A DNA stretch of 64,000 nucleotides from an uncultured Eubacteriales bacterium (GTDB taxonomy: Bacteria; Bacillota; Clostridia; Christensenellales; CAG-917), in contig URIZ01000001.1 of NCBI GenBank assembly GCA_900548005.1, positions 62,001 through 126,000 on the forward strand, read 5' to 3'. Below are positions 47,888-56,927 of the stretch, piece by piece (position 1 is the stretch's first letter; each line of letters starts with the position of its first letter). The notes under the pieces were generated by a model that worked only from the letters and a program-made list of their open reading frames with translations, did no database searches and had not been told where the DNA came from. The position numbers and the translations under genes are program-made.

Positions 47888-49195
47888 ATGAAAATAGTAT
47901 TTATCGGCGCAGGGATGGCTTCGCTCGTTGCAAGCGAAAGACTTGCAAGAGCGGGCTTTGACGTATCGGTTTACGAAAAGCAGACCTACGACACACTCTC
48001 GTACGACTGGCACGATGACGTAAATCGCGACGCTTTCGATATGTTCTCTCTTCCGCTTCCGAAAGAAGGTACGTATTTTACGAAACGCAACTGGACGTTC
48101 GTTCCGCCGGCTGAGCGTATAGAAGTCAATCTCAATTTGCCAAAAGAGCAACTTGACTGGTCAACGGAAAGAAGATTGCTTGCACAGCAATACGTTGACA
48201 GAGCAAAGGACGTCGTCGATTTTCACTTCGATGCAAAGGTTGACGCGCTTATCGTCGAAAGCGGCAAGGTGAAAGGAATCGTCGTCGGCGGAGAAAAAAT
48301 ATATGCCGACTTGGTGGTTGACAATTCGGGCGCACTGTCTCCGTTCAGAGCAATGCTTCCCGACGCCGCACATATCACGAAAACGCCGAATGAGAACGAA
48401 ATATTCGTTGCCTATCGCGCGTTCTACAAAAAAGCGGAAGGCGTTGAAGATCCCAAAAACACCAACAGGGCGTATCTCAAACATCTCGGAGAAGAAGGCA
48501 TAAGTTGGAGCATAATCGACCCGGCAGGCACGGTCAACGTGCTTATAGGAAGAGCAGGCAAATTGCCAAAAGAGACGTTTGATAATGCATTATCTGCACT
48601 TAAACGCTCGAATCCGATAATCGGTGACGAAATCGTGCGTGGCGGAATCAACTGCGTTATCCCCATAAGATACCCGCTCACGAGAATGGTTGCGGACGGA
48701 TACGTCGCAATCGGTGACGCGGCGTTTATGACGATTCCGATGATTGGAAGCGGAATCGAAAACTCTATGAAAGCGGCGTGTATTCTTGCCGATACGATTA
48801 TAGAAAGCCACTCGGTGGACAAGAAAGACCTTTGGAAATATCAGGTGAAATACTATCGTTTGCGCGGTGCGGACCACGTGGGAGTGGACGTGCTCAAACG
48901 CTGGCTTCTCGGTGCAAAACCGTCGGACCTTGATTGGTTGTTTGAAAAGGGAGTCGTTGACGACGGCAATATGGCGGCAGGCGCAACGGGCAGACTTATC
49001 GTGCTTTCGCCCAAAGATTTGGTGCAGAAAGTCGTGCGAGGATATACGAGACTTCCGCTTCTTCTCAAAATGAACTCCATGCTGATGCGCTCCAAAAAAG
49101 CCGCAAAAATCGCAAAGCGCATCCCGGAAGAGTATGACGAAAACAAGATTGCGAAGTGGGAAACGAAAATCGAAAAACTCGTTTATCACAAATGA
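47888..49195 (+). CDS. FAD-dependent oxidoreductase, geranylgeranyl-reductase-like
   Basis: 435 residues. Dinucleotide-binding motif KIVFIGAGMASLVASERLAR at the N-terminus, the second FAD motif DGYVAIGDAAFMTIPMIGSG (GD of the FAD ribityl site) and YADLVVDNSGALSPFR fit the GGR/p-hydroxybenzoate-hydroxylase-type family. These reduce isoprenoid chains or oxidise aromatic/lipid substrates; the substrate here is not predictable. Ribosome site AAAGGGGATAATT. It stands alone, followed by a terminator at 49276-49309. Confidence 0.8.
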   Translation: MKIVFIGAGMASLVASERLARAGFDVSVYEKQTYDTLSYDWHDDVNRDAFDMFSLPLPKEGTYFTKRNWTFVPPAERIEVNLNLPKEQLDWSTERRLLAQQYVDRAKDVVDFHFDAKVDALIVESGKVKGIVVGGEKIYADLVVDNSGALSPFRAMLPDAAHITKTPNENEIFVAYRAFYKKAEGVEDPKNTNRAYLKHLGEEGISWSIIDPAGTVNVLIGRAGKLPKETFDNALSALKRSNPIIGDEIVRGGINCVIPIRYPLTRMVADGYVAIGDAAFMTIPMIGSGIENSMKAACILADTIIESHSVDKKDLWKYQVKYYRLRGADHVGVDVLKRWLLGAKPSDLDWLFEKGVVDDGNMAAGATGRLIVLSPKDLVQKVVRGYTRLPLLLKMNSMLMRSKKAAKIAKRIPEEYDENKIAKWETKIEKLVYHK

Positions 49196-49275
49196 ATTGA
49201 CAAAGCGTATCCGCAATCGTCACCTAATTGTAAGACGACGACGGATTTGCGCATAATATTATCGGTGGACATTTC

Positions 49276-49309
49276 AAAAGCCCTTTGCTCGCAAAGGACT
49301 TTTGCTTTT
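49276..49309 (+). terminator. Terminator after the flavoprotein gene
   Basis: AAAAGCCCTTTG pairs with CAAAGGACTTTT (one mismatch), loop CTCG, then GCTTTT. Confidence 0.7.
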
Positions 49310-49319
49310 GAAAGAGTTA

Positions 49320-49348
49320 TTGCAATATTAAGACTATGGTGCTATAAT
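49320..49348 (+). promoter_or_regulatory. Promoter of the aminopeptidase gene
   Basis: TTGCAA 49320-49325 and TATAAT 49343-49348, spacing 17. Confidence 0.6.
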
Positions 49349-49391
49349 ATTTGCGAAAAAATGGCGAAAGCCGTACAACGAGATTATAGGA

Positions 49392-49406
49392 CACGGTCAG
49401 ACCGTG
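49392..49406. promoter_or_regulatory. 15-bp palindrome in the aminopeptidase leader
   Basis: CACGGTC-A-GACCGTG, a perfect inverted repeat ending 14 bases before the ATG. It could be an operator or, in RNA, a hairpin that partly hides the ribosome site GGTGAG. Confidence 0.4.
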
Positions 49407-49420
49407 CAAGTGGTGAGAAA

Positions 49421-51178
49421 ATGAAAGAACACATCGAAAAATTGCAAAAATACGTTGTAGAGCAGGGCATTGACGCATACGTCGTGTTCACAAACGACGA
49501 TCACGGCAGCGAATACGTTGTGGATCACTTCAAAGCTCGCGCTTTTTTGAGCGGATTTACGGGCAGCGCAGGCACGCTTGTCGTCACCAAAGACGGCTCG
49601 TATTTGTGGACGGACGGCAGATATTTCCTTCAAGCGTCCACGCAGCTCAAGCTCACGGACACAAAACTTATGAAAATGGGCGAGCCCGATTGCCCCGAGA
49701 TTGCAAAATTCATCGCCGATTTGGCGGACGCGCCCACGGTTGCGTTTGATTTCAAGACCGCTACGGTTGAATTTGTCGAGTATTTGAAAAACGTATGCCC
49801 GAGTGTAAAACTTGTTGACGACGGTGCGATTATAGACGCCGTTTGGACGGACAGACCGTCAATCGAATGTACAACCGCATATTATCTTGACGACAAGGTT
49901 TCGGGCGAAAGCGTGGCAAGCAAACTTGCCAATTTGCGCGACGACACAAAGCATCAAGGTTGCAACGTGGCTCTTGTTTCGTCCCTTGACGATTTTGCGT
50001 GGCTCTTCAACTTGCGCGGCAACGACATCGAATACAACCCCGTCAACTATGCCTACGCAATCGTATCGCAAACGGAAACGGCGGTGTTTATCGACACTAG
50101 AAAAATCGATGACAAAATCGCAAAAGTATTCAAACAAAACAACGTGAAAACCTTTGAATACGATCAAGTGTACGAATATGCAAAGTCAATAAAAGATGTT
50201 GTGCTCGTTGACAAGGACAAGACAAACTATGCGTTGTTCTCCTGCATCGAGAGCGCAAAAGAGACCGCACTTTTCCCCACAACGTCACGCAAAGCGTGCA
50301 AAAACCCCGTGGAAATCCGCAATATCCGCAAAGCGCATGTGGAAGACGGTGTGGCTATGGTCAAATTTATGCGCTATCTCAAAGAGAACGTGGGCAAGGT
50401 GCAAATGAGCGAAATCTCGCTTGCCGACACATTGGAGGCGTTTCGCAGAGAAAGCAAAAACTTTGTGGAATTGAGCTTTGATACCATTTGCGGATATGCG
50501 TTAAACGGCGCAATCGTGCACTATTCCGCAACACCCGAAACCAACAAACAAGTGGGCAAAAAAGGCTTGTTGCTTGTGGACAGCGGCGCACAATATCGCT
50601 ATGGCACGACAGATATCACAAGAACGTTCGGGCTGGGCAAACTCACCAAGGAAGAGAAGAGAGCGTTCACTCTCGTTCTCAAATCGCACATCGCGCTTGC
50701 TTGCGCGGTGTTCCCTTCGGGCACTCCCGGCGCAAGACTTGACGCTATTGCACGCGAGCCTATGTACGAATACGGCATGGACTTCAAACACGGCACGGGA
50801 CACGGCGTAGGCTATCTTCTCAACGTTCACGAAGGTCCGCAAAACATCTCTCCGCGCGCAACCACATGGAAATACGCGCTCTATCCGGGCATGATCACGT
50901 CCAACGAGCCGGGCTATTACAAGGAAGGCGCGTTTGGCATCCGCCACGAAAATCTCGTGCTGACCGTTGAAAAAGAAAAGACGGAATACGGCACTTTCTG
51001 CGCTTTCGAGACAATCACGCTTGTGCCTTTCGACCTTGATTGCATAGACGCAAAACTGCTCTCGGACAGCGAAAAAGAGTGGCTCAACAACTATCACAAG
51101 AAAGTGCGCGCAAAGCTCTCAAAGCACCTGACGGGCAAAGACTTGCGCTTCCTTGAAAAAGCAACGAGAGAGATTTGA
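49421..51178 (+). CDS. pepP: Xaa-Pro aminopeptidase (M24B)
   Basis: 585 residues, the long eukaryote-like/clostridial form with two creatinase-like N-terminal domains and a catalytic pita-bread domain. Metal ligands are visible: LLVDSGAQYRYGTTDITRTF (two Asp), FKHGTGHGVGYLLNVHEGP (His), ITSNEPGYY (Glu), FCAFETITLVP (Glu). It releases N-terminal residues before proline in the cytoplasm. ATG 49421 is chosen; the frame stays open upstream to 49247 but there includes the promoter and palindrome. Length and motifs are complete. Confidence 0.9.
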   Translation: MKEHIEKLQKYVVEQGIDAYVVFTNDDHGSEYVVDHFKARAFLSGFTGSAGTLVVTKDGSYLWTDGRYFLQASTQLKLTDTKLMKMGEPDCPEIAKFIADLADAPTVAFDFKTATVEFVEYLKNVCPSVKLVDDGAIIDAVWTDRPSIECTTAYYLDDKVSGESVASKLANLRDDTKHQGCNVALVSSLDDFAWLFNLRGNDIEYNPVNYAYAIVSQTETAVFIDTRKIDDKIAKVFKQNNVKTFEYDQVYEYAKSIKDVVLVDKDKTNYALFSCIESAKETALFPTTSRKACKNPVEIRNIRKAHVEDGVAMVKFMRYLKENVGKVQMSEISLADTLEAFRRESKNFVELSFDTICGYALNGAIVHYSATPETNKQVGKKGLLLVDSGAQYRYGTTDITRTFGLGKLTKEEKRAFTLVLKSHIALACAVFPSGTPGARLDAIAREPMYEYGMDFKHGTGHGVGYLLNVHEGPQNISPRATTWKYALYPGMITSNEPGYYKEGAFGIRHENLVLTVEKEKTEYGTFCAFETITLVPFDLDCIDAKLLSDSEKEWLNNYHKKVRAKLSKHLTGKDLRFLEKATREI

Positions 51179-51251
51179 CAAGCTCAAATTGCGCAAAATC
51201 AAAGCATTGATTTTTGCCGAATTTGTCACAAAACCATATTTAATCAAACGA

Positions 51252-51277
51252 AAAGTAGGGCATAAGCCCTGCTTTTT
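51252..51277 (+). terminator. Terminator after the aminopeptidase
   Basis: AAAGTAGGGC pairs with GCCCTGCTTT (one G-U), loop ATAA, T-run. Confidence 0.75.
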
Positions 51278-51804
51278 GACTATTTGTTCGACTTGCAGAT
51301 TTTTCAAAAGCCGTTGACTATACGCATTTTGTACTGTTACTCACATGTGCACGCACGCGTATGGGCGCGTGCCTAAATATACTCACGCACAAACGCATGC
51401 GCGTTGCAGGCGTGGCAAAGTTTTATGCTCATACAACGCAACGATCTACGCTCATATAAGCAATACAACAATCTCCGCTCATATAAGCAATATGATGTCG
51501 GCAACAAAATACGGCAGTGCATATATGCAAGCAAATTTATATCCGGCTCTATAAGCAATGAAAAACGCACGGCAATTGCACGTATCGGCAAAATGATAAT
51601 TTCCATTGACAATTTGAAACGGTATTCAAACCGAGCGATTTTCAGTTGTGTTGCGTTTGGGAGTTAGGCAACAAGTGCGGAAGATTTTGAGAGCGAATTG
51701 TCGGGCAAAACGTATGACAATTTGATGTTTCACACGCATAATCCACGCTGCGTGTTTTGTGAAAAAAATTTTTTATGAAAATGTCAAATTGTGTCGTTTT
51801 TCGT
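51278..51804. repeat. Non-coding region with 27-bp direct repeats
   Basis: No credible gene. ATCT(A/C)CGCTCATATAAGCAATA occurs at 51444-51465 and 51471-51492 (period 27), with weaker copies beginning near 51417 and 51540. A stem TTTCACACGC / GCGTGTTTTGTGAAA lies at about 51729-51767. Short open frames here only reflect the repeats. Confidence 0.5.
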
Positions 51805-51834
51805 TTGACATCGTCCTTCCGATTTGGATATAAT
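51805..51834 (+). promoter_or_regulatory. Promoter of xpt
   Basis: TTGACA 51805-51810 and TATAAT 51829-51834, spacing 18. A small hairpin CCACAA-AAT-ATTGTGG lies in the leader (51901-51915). No guanine riboswitch was recognised. Confidence 0.75.
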
Positions 51835-51930
51835 GCCCATATCATTTAGAAGCAACCAAAACAGCAACGCACAACCGACGGGGGAAAAATACCGTATACT
51901 CCACAAAATATTGTGGTAAAGGAGCGCGCT

Positions 51931-52506
51931 ATGAAGATTTTGGAGGAGCGTATCTTGAGAGATGGCAAGGTTAGACCCGGAAACATTCTCAAGGTGGGCG
52001 GATTTCTTAATCATCTTATTGACCATCAATTGTTGGACGAGATCGGGAAGGAAATTTCTGCGCTCTTTTGCGGGGAAAATATCACTAAAATTCTAACCAT
52101 AGAAGCATCGGGCATAGCCATAGCTTGTGCAGCCGCACAGCATGTGAATGCGCCGGTGCTTTTTGCTAAGAAAAGTAAGACGATAAATATCTCCAACGAC
52201 TGTTATCACGCAGAAGTTTATTCCTACACTCATCAAGTTTCAAAGACCATCATGGTTGAAAAGGACTTCATCTCAAAAGACGACAGAGTCCTTATCGTTG
52301 ACGACTTTCTTGCCAACGGCGCGGCGATTGCCGGGCTTATGAGCATTGTCGAGCAAGCGGGCGCAACGCTCGTGGGATGCGCGGTGGCGATCGAAAAGGG
52401 ATTCCAAGGCGGCGGCGACGAGCTTCGTCAAAAGGGAGTCAAGGTTGAAAGCCTTGCGATCATCGACTCTATGGACGACGGCAAGATCGTGTTCAGACAA
52501 CAATGA
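51931..52506 (+). CDS. xpt: Xanthine phosphoribosyltransferase
   Basis: 191 residues, the expected size. MKILEERILRDGKVRPGNIL is the Xpt start; the PRPP-binding loop is DRVLIVDDFLANGAAIAGLM; purine-binding region VFRQQ/KSLAI follows. It makes XMP from xanthine and PRPP in purine salvage. ATG 51931 follows AAAGGAGCGCGCT. The nucleoside-transport genes directly downstream give a coherent purine/nucleoside-uptake cluster. Confidence 0.92.
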   Translation: MKILEERILRDGKVRPGNILKVGGFLNHLIDHQLLDEIGKEISALFCGENITKILTIEASGIAIACAAAQHVNAPVLFAKKSKTINISNDCYHAEVYSYTHQVSKTIMVEKDFISKDDRVLIVDDFLANGAAIAGLMSIVEQAGATLVGCAVAIEKGFQGGGDELRQKGVKVESLAIIDSMDDGKIVFRQQ

Positions 52507-52580
52507 CGTTCCCGTCGCAAGACGTGAATATATCAAAAAAACAAAAATAATATGCCCAACGGCAAAATAAGGAGAAACGC

Positions 52581-53834
52581 ATGAAAAAGAAAGTATTGGC
52601 ACTTGTGCTTTGCTTGGCTCTCGTAACCGCATTGGTTATCGGATTGGTTGCTTGCAACAATGATGCAGACGCAAAAGAGCTCGAATTGCCCGCATTCGAA
52701 GGAATCGCTAATCCGGACTATTCAAAAGTCGAAATCAAAAAGGATTTCAAGATTGGTATCATCTGCTTGCACGATGACTCTTCCACTTATGACAAGAACT
52801 TCATCGACGCTGCAAAAAAAGCTGTTGATGAGCTTGGTCTCAGCACCAAAACGAACCTTATCTTCAAAACCAACATCAAAGAAAATGCAGAATGCACGAC
52901 CGCAGCACAAGAACTCGTTGAAGCAGGTTGCGACGTTATCTTTGCAGACTCCTTTGGCCATGAGCAATTCTTGAAAGAAGTTGCAAAAGACAATCCGAAT
53001 ATCCAATTCTGCCACGCAACAGGCGTCAGCGCAGAAGAAAGCAAACTTGCAAACTTCCACAACGCATTTGCATCCATCTATGAAGGCAGATACCTTGCAG
53101 GCGTTGCAGCAGGTCTCAAACTCAACGAAATGATTGCAAACGGCACCATCACCGCAGAACAAGCAAAAATGGGTTATGTCGGTGCATTCACTTATGCAGA
53201 AGTTATCTCCGGTTACACTGCATTCTATCTCGGTGCAAAATCCGTTTGCCCCACTGTGACGATGGATGTCAAGTTCACGGGTTCTTGGTATGATCTTACT
53301 GCAGAAAAAGAAACCGCAGAAGCACTCATCCAAGGCGGTTGCAAAGTCATCAGCCAACACGCAGACTCCATGGGCGCACCGTCCGCATGCGAAAGAGCAG
53401 GCGTCCCCAACGTGTCCTACAACGGCAGCACCTTTGAGGCTTGCCCCGAAACCTTCATCGTTTCTTCCAGAATCGATTGGGCACCTTACTTCAAATACAT
53501 CATCACTCAAACCGCACAAGGCAAAGAAATTGACACCAACTGGACCGGCACTTTGACAACCGGCAGCGTCGTGCTCACCAACGTCGGCAGCAAAGCGGCA
53601 GCAGAAGGCACCGTTGATAAAATCGTCGAAGTGAGAACGAAACTTGCAAAGGGCGAAATCAACGTTTTCGACACCAAAAACTTCACCGTTAACGGTGAAA
53701 AAGTCTCCACCAAGGTTATCGAAGGACACGAAGTTATCGTCAACGGAATCTTCAAAGAATCCGATTTCCGTTCTGCTCCGTACTTCGATCTCAGAATTGA
53801 CGGAATCAAACTTCTTAACGAAAAACTTGGCTAA
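52581..53834 (+). CDS. BMP-family nucleoside-binding lipoprotein
   Basis: 417 residues. Lipoprotein signal peptide with lipobox LVAC (Cys25). BMP family segments: FKIGIICLHDDSSTYDKNFI, CDVIFADSFGHEQFLKEVAK, GKEIDTNWTGTL-type C-terminal part. BMP proteins bind nucleosides for the ABC transporter encoded next. Ribosome site AAGGAGAAACGC. It is separated from the ATPase gene by a strong partial terminator, so more of this protein than of the membrane parts would be made. Confidence 0.9.
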   Translation: MKKKVLALVLCLALVTALVIGLVACNNDADAKELELPAFEGIANPDYSKVEIKKDFKIGIICLHDDSSTYDKNFIDAAKKAVDELGLSTKTNLIFKTNIKENAECTTAAQELVEAGCDVIFADSFGHEQFLKEVAKDNPNIQFCHATGVSAEESKLANFHNAFASIYEGRYLAGVAAGLKLNEMIANGTITAEQAKMGYVGAFTYAEVISGYTAFYLGAKSVCPTVTMDVKFTGSWYDLTAEKETAEALIQGGCKVISQHADSMGAPSACERAGVPNVSYNGSTFEACPETFIVSSRIDWAPYFKYIITQTAQGKEIDTNWTGTLTTGSVVLTNVGSKAAAEGTVDKIVEVRTKLAKGEINVFDTKNFTVNGEKVSTKVIEGHEVIVNGIFKESDFRSAPYFDLRIDGIKLLNEKLG

Positions 53835-53849
53835 TTCTTAAAAAAACAA

Positions 53850-53888
53850 GGCATAGCGGAGCGAAAACTCCGCTATGCCGATTTTTTT
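53850..53888 (+). terminator. Terminator between binding protein and ABC transporter genes
   Basis: Perfect 12-bp stem GGCATAGCGGAG / CTCCGCTATGCC, loop CGAAAA, then GATTTTTTT. Likely a partial terminator setting the ratio of the binding protein to the membrane complex. Confidence 0.88.
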
Positions 53889-53931
53889 GCAAAAGCGCGC
53901 AAAGCGCATATTTTTATTTATGGAGATCGGC

Positions 53932-55701
53932 ATGGAATATACTTGTGCTGTAGAAATGAAGGGGATTACAAAACGCTTCGGTGACGTTGTTGCAAACAGC
54001 AATGTCAATCTTGACTTGCGCAAAGGCGAAATCTTGTCCTTGCTTGGCGAGAACGGAAGCGGCAAAACAACCCTTATGAATATGCTTGCAGGCATATATT
54101 TCCCCGACGAAGGTCAAATCTTCGTCAACGGAAATGAAGTGGTCATTCGTTCACCGAAAGACGCTTTTGAAAACCATATCGGCATGGTGCATCAGCATTT
54201 CAAGCTCGTGGACGTGTTCTCGGCGGCGGACAACATCATTCTCGGCGAAAAAGAAGAGAAGTTGCCATATAAGGAAGAAAAACAACGTCTCATCGAAAAC
54301 GCGCTTGAAAACAACGCAGAGTGCGACGAGTATGACAAGCAAGAACATAACGGCGTTCTTTCCTATCTCACCGCGCCCAAAAGAATAACGGATAAAGAAC
54401 TCAAAAGGCAAATCTCGCTCTTGCCTTGGACAAGATTTGCAAGAAGTGCGCAATTCAACTGGCTCAGAAAGGATCGCGCAAAAGAATTGCAAAAGATTGC
54501 CGACAAATACGGGTTCGATATCGACTTAAACAAGAAAATATACGACATGTCTGTCAGTGAAAAGCAGACTGTCGAAATCATAAAAGTATTGTACAGGAAG
54601 GCGGATATTCTCATTCTTGACGAGCCGACCGCCGTTCTCACTCCGCAAGAGATCACAAAACTGTTTTCCGTCATGCGCAAGATGAGAGAAGACGGCAAGT
54701 CAATCATCATCATCACGCACAAGCTCAACGAAGTTATGGAAATCAGCGACAGAGTGGCGGTGCTTCGCAAAGGCGAGCATATCGCAACCGTCGAAACCAA
54801 CGACACCAACGAAAAACAACTCACCGAAATGATGGTGGGCAAGAAGGTGGATCTCAACATCGAAAGAGCAACTCCGCACGACGTGGAAGACAGATTGGTT
54901 GTCGAGCATCTCTCTGCTGTCAACCACGAAGGCGTCAAAGTGCTTGACGACGTGTCGTTTGCGGCTCGCTCGGGCGAGATTCTCGGCATCGCAGGCATCG
55001 CAGGAAGCGGTCAAAAAGAATTGCTCGAAGCAATCGCCGGACTTCAAAAACTCAACAGCGGCGACATCATTTATTTCGATCCGTCAAAAAACAACGAAAA
55101 AGTGGACTTACGCTCCAAGACTCCCGTTCAAATCAGAGAGCTTGGCGTTAGACTCTCGTTCGTTCCCGAAGACAGACTTGGCATGGGACTTGTCGGCAAC
55201 ATGGACATCACCGACAACATTATGCTCCGTTCGTACAGAAAGGGCATCCCGTTCTTCCTTGACAGAAAGAATCCAAAAAAACTTGCAGAACAAATCGTTG
55301 ACGAGCTTCAAGTCGCAACGCCCAACACGCAAACTCCCGTCAGACGTTTGTCGGGCGGCAATGTGCAAAAAATCCTTGTCGGACGTGAAATTGCGGCAGC
55401 CCCTACGGTGTTTATGGCGGCATATCCCGTTCGCGGACTCGACATCAACTCGTCTTACACCATATACCATCTTCTCAACGAGCAAAAAGAGAAGGGCGTG
55501 GCAGTCATTTTTGTCGGTGAAGACCTTGACGTGCTTATCGACCTTTGCGACAGAATCATGGTCATTTGCGGCGGCAAAATCACCGGCGTCATCGATGGCA
55601 GACGCGCAATAAAAGAGCAAATCGGCTCGCTTATGCTCGGCAGAGAAATCGCCGAAAACGATGAAAACAACAAGGAGACAGCGCAAAATGAAGCAGAATA
55701 G
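53932..55701 (+). CDS. Nucleoside ABC transporter ATPase (two fused NBDs)
   Basis: 589 residues. NBD1: Walker A GENGSGKTT (39-47), Q-loop Gln88, unusual signature MSVSEKQ (206-212), Walker B ILILDEP (226-232), H-loop IITHKLNEV. Between Q-loop and signature is an extra segment of about 75 residues (106-182) that normal family members lack. NBD2: Walker A GIAGSGQKE, signature LSGGNVQK, Walker B VFMAAYP lacking the catalytic Glu, as is normal for this class. ATG 53932 follows GGAGATCG; 53920 lies ahead of that site. Overlaps permease 1 by 14 bases. Confidence 0.9.
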   Translation: MEYTCAVEMKGITKRFGDVVANSNVNLDLRKGEILSLLGENGSGKTTLMNMLAGIYFPDEGQIFVNGNEVVIRSPKDAFENHIGMVHQHFKLVDVFSAADNIILGEKEEKLPYKEEKQRLIENALENNAECDEYDKQEHNGVLSYLTAPKRITDKELKRQISLLPWTRFARSAQFNWLRKDRAKELQKIADKYGFDIDLNKKIYDMSVSEKQTVEIIKVLYRKADILILDEPTAVLTPQEITKLFSVMRKMREDGKSIIIITHKLNEVMEISDRVAVLRKGEHIATVETNDTNEKQLTEMMVGKKVDLNIERATPHDVEDRLVVEHLSAVNHEGVKVLDDVSFAARSGEILGIAGIAGSGQKELLEAIAGLQKLNSGDIIYFDPSKNNEKVDLRSKTPVQIRELGVRLSFVPEDRLGMGLVGNMDITDNIMLRSYRKGIPFFLDRKNPKKLAEQIVDELQVATPNTQTPVRRLSGGNVQKILVGREIAAAPTVFMAAYPVRGLDINSSYTIYHLLNEQKEKGVAVIFVGEDLDVLIDLCDRIMVICGGKITGVIDGRRAIKEQIGSLMLGREIAENDENNKETAQNEAE

Positions 55702-56926
55702 AGAGCCTTTGGTTCACCTTGTAAAAAGAGACAACATTGCGCCGTGGAAACCGTGGGTTATCAGAGCGGCAACCATTGTCGGCGGCTTGATTTTCGTTTG
55801 CTTGCTTTGCTTTGCGGAGTTGAAAATATCTCCTTTCAAAGTGCTCAAGTATATGTTTGTCGGCTCGTTCGGCTCAGAGTATAACGTGCTTGTTTTGTTC
55901 AGACAAATGTCATTTTTGCTCATCATCGCGCTTGCGATAACACCTGCCTTTAAGATGCGATTTTGGAACATCGGCGCAGAAGGTCAAGTGCTTATCGGCG
56001 CGTTCGGTGCATGCGCGTGTATGTTCTATTGCGGCGGCAAAATGTCGGATGCGGGGCTTATCGTGCTTATGTTCTTCGTGTCCATTGCGGCAGGCATCGT
56101 TTGGGCGGTTATTCCTGCTCTGTTCAAAGCCAAGTGGAACACAAACGAGACGCTTTTCACGCTTATGATGAACTATATCGCAATGCAAATCGTGTTGTAT
56201 TTCATCAAAGTTTGGGTGCCGGGCGGCACGGGTTCGCTCGATCCCATCAAATACGGCAACCTTCCGCCAATCGCAGGCGGCGACTACTATTTCACAATCA
56301 TTTTCGCCGCAATCATAACTGTTGCAATGTTCTGCTATTTGCGTTTCAGCAAGCACGGATACGAGATTACGGTTGTGGGCGAGAGCGTGAACACCGCAAA
56401 ATATATCGGCATCAACGTCAAAAAGGTCATCATCAGAACGCTCATTCTTTCGGGCGCGATTTGCGGCATTGCAGGTTTCTTGATTGTTGCGGGCGTTGAC
56501 CACATGATCAGCAAAAGCACCGTCGGCGGACAAGGTTTCACGGCGGTTTTGGTCAGTTGGCTTGCGCAGTTCAACCCGATTGGAATGATTTTCACGTCTT
56601 TCCTTGTCGCATTTCTCACTCGCGGAACGCAGGAAGTCATGACAAGCGCGGGCATAACCAACAACTTCTTTGCGCAAGTGGTCACGGGCATCATGTTTAT
56701 CATCATCTTGGCGAGCGAGTTTTTGATCAGATACAAAGTCGTGTTCAAGAAGAAAAACAAAGACGCAACTTCATCGACAGATGCTCCAAAAGATGAGTGC
56801 GTAGAGCAAATAGAAACCGAAATATTGACGGAACCCGTCGATATAGAACAAGTTGCCGACCAAACGCAACTGGCGGACAACTCCGCAGAAAATCCCGAGA
56901 CGGCTTTAGACAAGGGGGTAAACTGA
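55688..56926 (+). CDS. Nucleoside ABC transporter permease 1
   Basis: 412 residues, BPD_transp_2 family (BmpC/YufP type). About 10 membrane helices; TPAFKMRFWNIGAEGQVLIG, then WNTNETLFTLMMNYIAMQIV and GESVNTAKYIGINVKKVIIR (the EAA-like loop) are diagnostic. The C-terminal 60 residues form an acidic tail. It overlaps the ATPase gene by 14 bases and precedes permease 2 by 1 base. Confidence 0.9.
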   Translation: MKQNREPLVHLVKRDNIAPWKPWVIRAATIVGGLIFVCLLCFAELKISPFKVLKYMFVGSFGSEYNVLVLFRQMSFLLIIALAITPAFKMRFWNIGAEGQVLIGAFGACACMFYCGGKMSDAGLIVLMFFVSIAAGIVWAVIPALFKAKWNTNETLFTLMMNYIAMQIVLYFIKVWVPGGTGSLDPIKYGNLPPIAGGDYYFTIIFAAIITVAMFCYLRFSKHGYEITVVGESVNTAKYIGINVKKVIIRTLILSGAICGIAGFLIVAGVDHMISKSTVGGQGFTAVLVSWLAQFNPIGMIFTSFLVAFLTRGTQEVMTSAGITNNFFAQVVTGIMFIIILASEFLIRYKVVFKKKNKDATSSTDAPKDECVEQIETEILTEPVDIEQVADQTQLADNSAENPETALDKGVN

Positions 56927-56927
56927 T

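Noticed and set aside
51345..51667. Two short frames in the 27-bp repeat region
   Set aside because: They reflect the repeats and overlap each other in different frames.
51835..51930. Guanine riboswitch ahead of xpt
   Set aside because: The conserved purine-aptamer core and loop sequences are absent; only a 6-bp hairpin is visible.
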